Positions 27,848-35,676 of a DNA stretch of 64,000 nt are shown here, piece after piece; within the stretch, counting starts at the first letter, position 1; the number at the start of each line of letters is the position of its first letter. The translations under genes and the position numbers were made by a program. The stretch comes from an uncultured Pseudomonadales bacterium (GTDB lineage: Bacteria > Pseudomonadota > Gammaproteobacteria > Pseudomonadales > Cellvibrionaceae), in contig CANLBN010000001.1 of NCBI GenBank assembly GCA_947488935.1, forward strand, positions 124,001 through 188,000. Direction: 5' to 3'. Below the pieces are notes generated by a model. It worked only from the letters and a program-made list of their open reading frames with translations. It was not told the origin of the DNA and did no database searches.

Positions 27848-29017
27848 ATGAAATCACTTCTGAGCATTTTAAACAACACACGCATCAGAAGCATTGGCTA
27901 TCAAGTTATTACCTTAAGCTTAGTGGTTTTGTTTTTTGCTTTTATTATTAACAATGCCAGTAGCAATTTAGTCGAGCAAGGTATTGCATCGGGTTTTGAT
28001 TTTTTAAATAGCACAACAGGGTTTGATATTGCCTCAAGCCTAATTCACTACGACTCGTCCAGTACATATTTACGACTCTTTAACGCGGCTTTACTCAATA
28101 CGCTGCTCGTCTCTTTTATCTCGATTATATTTGCCACAATCATTGGCTTTTCTGTGGGCATTATACGCCTCTCTAACCACCCTATTGCCTCGCGTATTGC
28201 AGCCGCCTACGTAGAGACTCTACGCAACATACCATTATTACTACAGGTATTTTTTTGGTACTTTGCCGTACTACAACCACTACCTTCGCCTCGCGCGAGC
28301 ATCGATTTTTTTAACCTTGTCTTTTTAAATAATCGAGGTTTACATTTGCCAAGCCCAGAGCTGTCGGGGCATGTGGGCTTGTTCTTTTCGGTCGTTATTA
28401 TTAGCGCCTTGTTACTATTGTATTGGTACAAACAATCAAAAAAATATCGCATTAGCAAAGGCCGTAACCGTAACAAAAGCTGGTGGTATTGGCGCGTTAT
28501 TCCTCTGCTTGCTGTTAGCCTCGCTATTTATAATGCCGCGAACATTGGCGTCAATTGGAGCTTGCCCGAACTAACAGGCTTTAACTTTGAAGGTGGCGGT
28601 GTTATTACGCCAGAGTTTTTTGCACTCTTTATTGCGCTATCGACTTACACAGGGGCCTATATTGCAGAGAATGTGCGTTCGGGTATTCAGTCGATCGACA
28701 AAGGTCAAGTAGAGGCTGCTCGCGCTATCGGTTTATCGCCCTTTAATATTATGCGCTTTATTATTATACCGAACGCCATGCGCGTTATTATTCCACCGCT
28801 GACCAACCAATACTTAACATTAACTAAAAACTCATCTCTCGCCGCCGCCATTGCCTACCCCGATATCGTCTTAGTCTTTGCAGGTACTGCACTTAACCAA
28901 ACCGGCCAAGCGGTAGAAATATTATTAATGGTGATGCTGGTTTATTTGTTCATTAGCCTCGTAATCGCCCTACTGATGAACATTTACAATAAACACTTTT
29001 TGTTAATAGAAAGGTAG
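27848..29017 (+). CDS. aapQ: Amino acid ABC transporter permease (AapQ-like)
   Basis: Inner-membrane permease of 389 aa with the long AapQ form: an N-terminal helix, a periplasmic loop, then the His/Glu/Gln permease core. Signatures are YVETLRNIPLLLQVFFWYFAVL and the EAA loop AYIAENVRSGIQSIDKGQVEAARAIGLS with RFIIIPNAMRVIIPPLTNQYL. It pairs with the next gene to form the heterodimeric channel. The start ATG 27848 follows a 109-bp gap after aapJ. Confidence 0.9.
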   Translation: MKSLLSILNNTRIRSIGYQVITLSLVVLFFAFIINNASSNLVEQGIASGFDFLNSTTGFDIASSLIHYDSSSTYLRLFNAALLNTLLVSFISIIFATIIGFSVGIIRLSNHPIASRIAAAYVETLRNIPLLLQVFFWYFAVLQPLPSPRASIDFFNLVFLNNRGLHLPSPELSGHVGLFFSVVIISALLLLYWYKQSKKYRISKGRNRNKSWWYWRVIPLLAVSLAIYNAANIGVNWSLPELTGFNFEGGGVITPEFFALFIALSTYTGAYIAENVRSGIQSIDKGQVEAARAIGLSPFNIMRFIIIPNAMRVIIPPLTNQYLTLTKNSSLAAAIAYPDIVLVFAGTALNQTGQAVEILLMVMLVYLFISLVIALLMNIYNKHFLLIER

Positions 29018-29022
29018 CCATA

Positions 29023-30111
29023 ATGACGACACCTTTTAACAACAACAGCCGTTACAAAAAGAGTCGCTACCAACAGTGGTATGAGGCATTATTTGGCAGC
29101 AAAATAAATAGCGTGCTCACTATTGCATCGCTATATTTTTTGTATGTCACCATACCGCCTATGCTTAATTGGGCAATTTTTGAAGCAAACTGGTTGGGCA
29201 GTAATGCAAGCGATTGCAACAGTAGCGGTGCTTGCTGGGTCTATATTTCTGTCTGGTGGCAACAGCTTTTATTTGGCCAGTACCCAAGCGAGGAGCTATG
29301 GCGCTTAGTACTGTGTAGTGGCTTATTTATTATTTTACTCACCGCACTTATTTTGCATAAGCGCTTGCGCGCACCGTTACCAAAGCGTCTGCTGCTTATA
29401 AGCACATTACTTTATCCCTTCATTGCTTTTGCATTAATGTATGGTGGTTTTTTTGGCCTAGCCATTGTAGAAACACGGTTTTGGGGAGGTTTATTTTTAA
29501 CACTGGTGATTGCCGTTGTCGGTATTACTACCTCCTTCCCACTGGGCTTATTACTGGCACTAGGCCGCCAATCCACTTTAAAAATAGTTCGCCTATTTTG
29601 TATTGGTTTTATCGAACTATGGCGCGGTGTACCGCTAATTACAGTGTTATTTATGGCCTCGGTCATGTTCCCTTTATTTATGCCACAGGGCGTTAATGTC
29701 GACTCACTCCTGCGTGTACTAGTGGGTGTCAGTTTATTTGCCGCAGCCTACATGGCTGAGATTATTCGCGGGGGCCTACAAGCCATACCTAAAGGACAAT
29801 ACGAGGCGGCTAAGGCAACAGGGCTTAGCTATTGGCAGGCTATGTTTATGATTATATTGCCCCAGGCAATTACTTTAGTGATACCCGGGATTGTCAGCGC
29901 ATTTATCAGCTTAATTAAAGAAACAACTCTCGTGTATATTATCGGTATGTTCGACTTTTTAGGTATCGTGCAATTTACCGCGAGTAACTCAGAGTGGATA
30001 CGCTACACCAAAGAGGGTTATATTTTTGTAGGCTTGGTCTTTTGGGTGATTTGTTATTCGCTATCGCGCTACAGTCGTACCCTCGAACAAAAGCCTTCGA
30101 ACCAACATTAA
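29023..30111 (+). CDS. aapM: Amino acid ABC transporter permease (AapM-like)
   Basis: Second permease, 362 aa, 5 bp after aapQ. It has the AapM-type extended N-terminus with a Cys-containing periplasmic loop (SDCNSSGACW), then FIELWRGVPLITVLFMASVM and the EAA loop AYMAEIIRGGLQAIPKGQYEAAKATGLS...IILPQAITLVIPGIVS. In most genomes aapP, the ATPase, follows immediately. Here the next gene is MazG-like, so the ATPase must be elsewhere. Confidence 0.9.
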   Translation: MTTPFNNNSRYKKSRYQQWYEALFGSKINSVLTIASLYFLYVTIPPMLNWAIFEANWLGSNASDCNSSGACWVYISVWWQQLLFGQYPSEELWRLVLCSGLFIILLTALILHKRLRAPLPKRLLLISTLLYPFIAFALMYGGFFGLAIVETRFWGGLFLTLVIAVVGITTSFPLGLLLALGRQSTLKIVRLFCIGFIELWRGVPLITVLFMASVMFPLFMPQGVNVDSLLRVLVGVSLFAAAYMAEIIRGGLQAIPKGQYEAAKATGLSYWQAMFMIILPQAITLVIPGIVSAFISLIKETTLVYIIGMFDFLGIVQFTASNSEWIRYTKEGYIFVGLVFWVICYSLSRYSRTLEQKPSNQH

Positions 30112-30217
30112 AGCCGCTGCACAAACTTGAGTAGATTTTCGTTAAGGCAATGGGCCACGGTTTATTCAGAGGCCCCTTAACACACTACCTAAAGCCATAT
30201 TAAAACGGTGATACGCT

Positions 30218-30553
30218 ATGAGTGAATTTGAACAACTACGACAAAAGCTAACGGAGTTTGGGCGCGAGCGCGACTGGCAACAATTTCACTCCCCTAAAAA
30301 CCTTAGCATGGCCCTTAGCGTAGAAGTCGCCGAACTCGTTGAGCACTTTCAATGGCTGAGTGAAGCAGACTCCTATAAACACGAGAGCGAAAAACAGCAC
30401 GCAATTGCCGAAGAAATTGCCGATATACAAATGTATTTAATATTGTTGGCCAATCAATTGAATGTTGATATTAAAAAAACCGTTGAACAAAAAATAGAAA
30501 AAAATAAGCTGCGCTTTCCTATCGACAAAGTCAAAGGCAAAGCGCAGCTTTAG
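30218..30553 (+). CDS. MazG-like nucleotide pyrophosphohydrolase (RS21-C6 type)
   Basis: A 111-aa all-alpha NTP pyrophosphohydrolase. The metal-binding EXXE...EXXD pattern is visible as EVAELVEHFQW and AEEIADIQMYL, and the Trp-rich DWQQFHSPKNLSMALSVE segment matches the RS21-C6/dCTPase-like group. It probably cleans non-canonical or excess dNTPs in the cytoplasm. Its stop is 25 bp from the decayed end of CRISPR array 1, but it is not a cas gene. Confidence 0.88.
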   Translation: MSEFEQLRQKLTEFGRERDWQQFHSPKNLSMALSVEVAELVEHFQWLSEADSYKHESEKQHAIAEEIADIQMYLILLANQLNVDIKKTVEQKIEKNKLRFPIDKVKGKAQL

Positions 30554-30577
30554 CTGAAATAGAGGGAATTAAAATAG

Positions 30578-31617
30578 GGACTTGCAAACTGCCTGTGAGC
30601 AGTAAAAAAGCAATATACCAAACTTGCATCCTTGTAGTTATCAAGCTGCCTATGCGGCAGTTAACGTGTTGATATCTGTTGCTTTGTTTTTTCTAAGCTG
30701 CCTGTACGGCGGTGAACAACTACGCTCGAAATCAGCCAGACAATTCTACTTGATTAACAAGCTCGGTGACAGTGAAGCACGTCAGAATCTGCTGTATTAG
30801 TTCACACTTTTTTGAACGGCTTCTGTGGCAGTGAGCTTTTAATCATTAACTGTTCGAATTTACTATTCTTTCTAAGCTGCCTGTGCGGCAGTGAACGAGC
30901 CTTTCCCTGTACCGGTCCGTTGGTGAGTTTTCTAAGCTGCCTGTGCGGCAGTGAACGATTAGGTTATACGCCGGTTGCGCGTGTTAGATTTCTAAGCTGC
31001 CTGTGCGGCAGTGAACAACAAAAAAATGCAAATGACCTTAAATTTTGATTTCTAAGCTGCCTGTGCGGCAGTGAACATACTACCAGCACCACAGGCGGGG
31101 TCACTCAATTTCTAAGCTGCCTGTGCGGCAGTGAACAATACGTTGCGTATGGAAGCCCCGCTACGTGATTTCTAAGCTGCCTGTGCGGCAGTGAACCGCT
31201 CAAGGTCTAAGCCACGGCCTTTTTTAGAGTTTCTAAGCTGCCTGTGCGGCAGTGAACACCAATCATTAGTGCCATCGGTTCAAGCTGATTTTCTAAGCTG
31301 CCTGTGCGGCAGTGAACGAATCAGACATAAGAGAGACCTCAAATTGGTTTTTCTAAGCTGCCTGTGCGGCAGTGAACTTATTGTTTTCCCCAAGGGTTCA
31401 AAGCTAACATTTCTAAGCTGCCTGTGCGGCAGTGAACATCCCCGAAAGATCAACATCAATTTTTCACCGTTTCTAAGCTGCCTGTGCGGCAGTGAACACT
31501 CACTTTTATACTCCCAAATGTTTCAACTATTTCTAAGCTGCCTGTGCGGCAGTGAACATAGCGTAGCCGTGGCGTAGCCCTTTAGATGTTTTCTAAGCTG
31601 CCTGTGCGGCAGTGAAC
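30578..31617 (-). CRISPR. CRISPR array 1, type I-F, minus strand
   Basis: Thirteen 28-base repeats read GTTCACTGCCGCAC...TTAGAAA on the minus strand. They start (plus coordinates) at 30869, 30929, 30989, 31049, 31109, 31169, 31230, 31290, 31350, 31410, 31470, 31530 and 31590. Spacers are 32 bases, one is 33. Five decayed repeats follow at the leader-distal end: 30809-30836, 30750-30777, 30690-30717, 30638-30665 and about 30578-30605. Spacing of about 60 bp is kept except for one 24-base spacer (30666-30689). The palindromic CTGCC/GGCAG stem is the type I-F hairpin cut by Cas6f. Transcription enters from the leader at 31618 onward. Confidence 0.97.
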
Positions 31618-31760
31618 TAGAGTATAAGGGCTAAAAGAATAGTAACAACAAGCACTTAACTTATTTTTAGGCAAAATACCCAATAATTTTAATAGCTTTG
31701 TAACTATTTGATTTTATTAAATTTTTAAAGAGCGTTAAAAACTTTGGTTTTTTAAGGGTG
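31618..31760 (-). promoter_or_regulatory. Leader of CRISPR array 1 with IHF-like site
   Basis: This A+T-rich segment lies next to the intact end of array 1. Read on the minus strand it aligns with the leader of array 2 for about 135 bases, including ATTATTGGGTATTTT, TAAAAATAAG and TTATACTCTA immediately before the first repeat. The minus strand carries AATCAAATAGTTA (31701-31713), a perfect fit to the IHF consensus WATCAANNNNTTR, 84 bases from the repeat. IHF is needed for spacer integration in type I-F systems. Confidence 0.8.
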
Positions 31761-31788
31761 CAAGGTCTCCCCAACACCCTATCTTGTA

Positions 31789-32340
31789 TTAAAACCAAGG
31801 CACCGTGGCTGTTTTACTGAGGCCATAGGCATTATATAAACCTGTCACGGGTGTTTCGGTTAACTCGCCATGCTCTATAAATACTTTGTAGATGTTTTTA
31901 TTAGACAGGCTAGTCAGCTGAGCAAAGGGGAGTTCGATCATAAAGTCTGGCTCGTCTTTAATATGGGTTTGTGCCTCCTCGGGCGTTAGCCAGCCTTTTT
32001 TAATTGAGCGCTTGCGTTTGTTCTCGGGGCTTTTGCGACTAATACGAGCTACGGTTCGGTATTCTACCGTGGAGGGTATCCGTTGCACTTTACTGACCGA
32101 GGTATAGTCTCGCAACCCCTTTAACCAACTGTTGGCCATAATTGCCTTCAGTTGTTCCTGGTTACCATGTAGGCGTAATACCTCACCTAATGTTTTTTTA
32201 TGTAGGGGGAAGCTAACCCCCACATTACCCTTTGCTACTTGGCCTAATACTCGGTGGTATTTAGCATAGAGTGCATTCATTAACACCGTGGCTTTAAACT
32301 CAGGGTCAGGTAAAACAGTAATGTCGATATAGTGGTCCAT
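31789..32340 (-). CDS. cas6f: CRISPR endoribonuclease Cas6f (Csy4)
   Basis: Processes the pre-crRNA at the repeat hairpin and stays bound to the crRNA 3' end. The 183-aa protein has the catalytic His at residue 29 (KYHRVLG), as in Pseudomonas aeruginosa Csy4. It also has a Ser pair in QLTSLSN (144/146) at the place of Ser148, FIEHG (154-158) and Tyr172 near the end. A Lys/Arg-rich stretch (97-115) matches the RNA-binding arginine helix. It is the last gene of the cas operon, 11 bp after csy3, and adjoins array 1. Confidence 0.96.
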   Translation of the reverse strand: MDHYIDITVLPDPEFKATVLMNALYAKYHRVLGQVAKGNVGVSFPLHKKTLGEVLRLHGNQEQLKAIMANSWLKGLRDYTSVSKVQRIPSTVEYRTVARISRKSPENKRKRSIKKGWLTPEEAQTHIKDEPDFMIELPFAQLTSLSNKNIYKVFIEHGELTETPVTGLYNAYGLSKTATVPWF

Positions 32341-32351
32341 AAATTCTCCTT

Positions 32352-33377
32352 TTACTTATCACTCTCACCAAAGACTCCACCTCGTACCAAGGTTGCCATT
32401 ACATAGTGCTCGTCTTCTATTCGCTCTAATTTTTCGCCACGCGCCCAACGGTCAAAAAATGTGTAAAAATCTTGCTTATCTTTAGGTGTTCTAAACGCTT
32501 TACCTAAATTGGTAACAGCGCCATAGGGTTCTACGGCAATAGGGCCAACACTTGTTTGAGGCTCATCGTGACCGGCATACCATGTATCGATCGTGCGCAG
32601 TGCATTACCTATTTTTTGTGAATGCATAGCGGCAGTTTCGCCAACTTTATACAATATTTTACTTTTGTCTCCTTTGCCTTTATCCAGTACTAACTCCTCG
32701 CTTGGATAAACCTCTTGTGCTGTACCCACTTTAGCAAAGCAATGAATATCGAGTAGCAGGTAATCGTCACCGCTCGACAAGGCTGCTGCAATTAATGTGG
32801 CGAGGCGACTAATATCTTTGTCACTCACATCAAAATTGCGAGTAGTGATTGCTGCTGCATCAAAGGTAAAGTCTTCGTTAATTGTTTTATTTTTAGCGTT
32901 CACTTTTACGTCTATGCTTTCTACACCCACTCGGTTGCGCCACAAAAAACGTGCATTGGCAATATTAATGGCGTAGCGGCGCGCAAGCTCGCTAAAGCCC
33001 TCGGCATCAATATAATTTTGTGCCGCCTGACGGTAACTCTGTTGAAATAATGGGTTATTACACGCCGATGGCTCTGTAATGCCACCTAACACTTTTAATG
33101 TAAAATGTAATTTTAAAGTATCGTGTTCAGGTTTTAGGGCACAGGCATCTACTTTTTGTAGGTTCGGTTTTTCCACCTCAGCATTGAGTTTCATTGGGTC
33201 ATTTTGAATCGCTTTTTTTAAACGGTTAGAAATCGTACCCCGTACTGACTTTTCTCTTAACGTCAACGGCATAGCATCGCTTCGATCATCCCAACGGGTG
33301 CCGTACATATAGGCATCACTAGAAACTAGCTTTTTTTCAAAAGCTAACACTGACGCCATATTTTCTTTTTTAGCCAT
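32352..33377 (-). CDS. csy3: Type I-F Cascade backbone protein Csy3 (Cas7f)
   Basis: Backbone subunit, present in six copies along the crRNA in the Csy complex. At 341 aa it matches the family length. Recognisable blocks are the N-terminal VLAFEKKLVSSDAYMYGTRWD, LTLREKSVRGTISNRLK, ANARFLWRNRVG, and IRTID-like GNALRTIDTWY. It starts at ATG 33377, 23 bp after csy2. An alternative long overlapping frame at 33370-33612 is a shadow. Confidence 0.96.
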   Translation of the reverse strand: MAKKENMASVLAFEKKLVSSDAYMYGTRWDDRSDAMPLTLREKSVRGTISNRLKKAIQNDPMKLNAEVEKPNLQKVDACALKPEHDTLKLHFTLKVLGGITEPSACNNPLFQQSYRQAAQNYIDAEGFSELARRYAINIANARFLWRNRVGVESIDVKVNAKNKTINEDFTFDAAAITTRNFDVSDKDISRLATLIAAALSSGDDYLLLDIHCFAKVGTAQEVYPSEELVLDKGKGDKSKILYKVGETAAMHSQKIGNALRTIDTWYAGHDEPQTSVGPIAVEPYGAVTNLGKAFRTPKDKQDFYTFFDRWARGEKLERIEDEHYVMATLVRGGVFGESDK

Positions 33378-33400
33378 AATCTTTTCCTTTTATAGATTGG

Positions 33401-34369
33401 TTAAGCAAATTCGTCTTCGATAATTTTATTAACAGGTTGATAATTTGATAACTGAATGCATTGGTATAACTGATTAATTTTGTCGTAGTGATAACACCAC
33501 AACATGTCGTCGATTGAGTTAAAGCGGTATGGCATTTTGAATTCGCCGAGGGTGACAATGCTCTCGGCAAAGCAATGGGGTATTGTAGGGTCTCGCTGAT
33601 TTTTGGCCTCACCTAACTCGCTAATTGCCTGAAAACCCGTTGCAATAGGTACAAGCCAACCTGCAGGAATAAAGGTTTCTTTGCGCTCGTCGTATTTGGG
33701 TTTACGCTTGCTTTCCCATACCACATTGCCATCATCGTCTTCTGTACAACGATGATGCACTGCTAAATAATCGATCAGGGCATCTAGCGCATCTTGCCCT
33801 TGTTCCATAGCGTCAGCTATTAAGTCCCTGCGCTCTGTTAATACATAACCCGGCATTAGCTTACGGGTTAAATGCTTAAACCCGGAGTCGTCTGAGTTGC
33901 CGTCTTCTACCACAAAGAATTTTGGCTCATCAAAAGACTGAATGTCGCCCCCAGCTATTTTTAGTTTTGCATTAAGTAAGTGGACTATCTGCTCAATAAG
34001 CGGCTCTTGTTGTTGATAGCTAAGCCCTTGTATTTCTATCACTAGAGATACCGTTAGATGACAACGTGCCTCTTCGATAAATGGCGAGCGAGCACCGGTT
34101 TTATCTAAGGGGTTACCGGTGCCAACGATAGAGGCAACATAATCATTATTGCCTCGATAGGTTTGTAAATTCATATCGTGACTAACGACACCTGTGGCAG
34201 AAAAAACAACCTTGCTCCCCCCTTGGTTAAGCCTGCGTTGTAAGGCATGGGTAGCACCTAACCATGCGCTCATTGCAGGAAACCCAATCGTAAAGGGGCT
34301 TGAGAGCGCATTGGCGTTATGAATTTTTATATTAGGCAGTACTAGTAGTTGCCTGTATTGGCCACTCAT
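33401..34369 (-). CDS. csy2: Type I-F Cascade subunit Csy2 (Cas5f)
   Basis: Cas5-type subunit of 322 aa that caps the crRNA 5' handle with Csy1. Typical segments are LLVLPNIKIHNANALSSPFTIGFPAMSAWLGATHALQRRL at 8-47 (a RAMP N-terminus) and RRDLIADAMEQGQDALDALIDYL. Its start overlaps the csy1 stop by 4 bases (ATGA-type coupling), which supports the start choice and stoichiometric translation. Confidence 0.95.
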   Translation of the reverse strand: MSGQYRQLLVLPNIKIHNANALSSPFTIGFPAMSAWLGATHALQRRLNQGGSKVVFSATGVVSHDMNLQTYRGNNDYVASIVGTGNPLDKTGARSPFIEEARCHLTVSLVIEIQGLSYQQQEPLIEQIVHLLNAKLKIAGGDIQSFDEPKFFVVEDGNSDDSGFKHLTRKLMPGYVLTERRDLIADAMEQGQDALDALIDYLAVHHRCTEDDDGNVVWESKRKPKYDERKETFIPAGWLVPIATGFQAISELGEAKNQRDPTIPHCFAESIVTLGEFKMPYRFNSIDDMLWCYHYDKINQLYQCIQLSNYQPVNKIIEDEFA

Positions 34370-35622
34370 CGCAGCGCCTCCTTGGCATTTTCTACCTGTG
34401 CGTTAATATGCTTGTATTCTTCGTCGCTAAATGTAATGGCGCGTTTTTTTAATACTTTTTCATAGCCAGTAAAAATAAACTGTGATATTTGATCAACCAG
34501 TGTATCTAACCAATCGTTTTCTTCTTCTCGATGTTCTGTAAATTCGCTGCACAACCAAATGCGCTGAGTACGGTTAAGCTGGCTGCTATCGGGGTTAAAT
34601 TGTGTATCTTCTACTGCTCTAATAGCCCACATAGTTGCAATGATTTTGTCGATAATTTCTCTAAAGTGTTTATCTCTTTCATTACGAACATCTTTATTGT
34701 TTTTATGTTTTCGGTATAACTCATGCAATGAATAAAATATATTTTTACATTGAAACGGGGTGATAGCTTGGCTAAAAAAATCAATATTCGGAAACTGTAT
34801 ATCGCGTTTTTTTAGCAATGGCGGAGAACACAGCAAGAGATGGGCTTTACCACCGTTCTGATTATTTAACACGCTGATATTTTGTGGTTTAGTGCCGCCA
34901 TAACCAATGGTCGTTATATTATTAAGTTGTTTGTAGCCCTTTTCATGAAACACGTTATCGTTTTTACATTTCCTGATTTCTTTTATCTCATCAGAAAATC
35001 GCAAATTATCGATACGCTTTCTTAATTCAAAAACAATACCCGATGCTGTTAGCAAAGATAACTGATGATAATTTTCTGCCACCGGGAAATACACTTGTTT
35101 GATTTTAGAGCTGGTAATGTTTTCTGACGTTGACTCAACCATTGCCAAAAACCCTTCTTTTAACTCTTGGTAAGGCGCTGATTTAATGGTTAATAACTCT
35201 ACGGCGAGATCACTATCTTGCTGAATATGGATAAGCAAGCTATTGCCGTCATCCATAACTAGCGTGAGAAACTTATACACATCTAATGCTGCAGCATTAC
35301 CTAGGGCATCTGCCTCTACGGCTATATTACCGCTGCGCAGATAACCATCGTTAGCTTGCATACTATTGGCGATTACAGAGCTGGCATAGCCGTTTTTATT
35401 TTTGCGAGAACTTGGGTGGCTAAAGGTACAAGGGTGGGTAGAAATAGAAATCTGACCCGCTCGCTTAGCGGCACTGGGCAACCAATTTTCAAACGAGAAA
35501 ACGCTTTCGCATTCGGCCTCTTTTGCTTTAATTGTATCGGCATCTATAGATGCGCTTATATTTTTTTTAAGCCACGCTTCTTTGCGGGCTTGAAAAAATT
35601 CATCAATGACTGTATCTAACAT
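34366..35622 (-). CDS. csy1: Type I-F Cascade large subunit Csy1 (Cas8f)
   Basis: The 418-aa large subunit, which recognises the PAM and contacts Csy2. Blocks typical of the family are the N-terminal IDEFFQARKEAWLKKN, GNAAALDVYKFLTLVMDDGNSLLIHIQQDS, YGGTKPQNISVLNNQNGGKAHLLLCSPP, and the C-terminal RTQRIWLCSEF. The GGxKPQNIS motif is a reliable marker. It follows cas2-3 after a 54-bp gap that may hold a separate promoter. Confidence 0.95.
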   Translation of the reverse strand: MLDTVIDEFFQARKEAWLKKNISASIDADTIKAKEAECESVFSFENWLPSAAKRAGQISISTHPCTFSHPSSRKNKNGYASSVIANSMQANDGYLRSGNIAVEADALGNAAALDVYKFLTLVMDDGNSLLIHIQQDSDLAVELLTIKSAPYQELKEGFLAMVESTSENITSSKIKQVYFPVAENYHQLSLLTASGIVFELRKRIDNLRFSDEIKEIRKCKNDNVFHEKGYKQLNNITTIGYGGTKPQNISVLNNQNGGKAHLLLCSPPLLKKRDIQFPNIDFFSQAITPFQCKNIFYSLHELYRKHKNNKDVRNERDKHFREIIDKIIATMWAIRAVEDTQFNPDSSQLNRTQRIWLCSEFTEHREEENDWLDTLVDQISQFIFTGYEKVLKKRAITFSDEEYKHINAQVENAKEALR

Positions 35623-35676
35623 TTATCCTCCTAATTTGTTAGCGTAAGGGTTAATCGGCTACCAACGAAAACCCTA

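Noticed and set aside
30812..31577. Open reading frames of 78 and 128 codons running through CRISPR array 1
   Set aside because: The repeat-spacer unit is 60 bp, a multiple of three, so any stop-free frame of the repeat stays open. The repeated FLSCLCGSE peptide is the repeat itself. Not genes.
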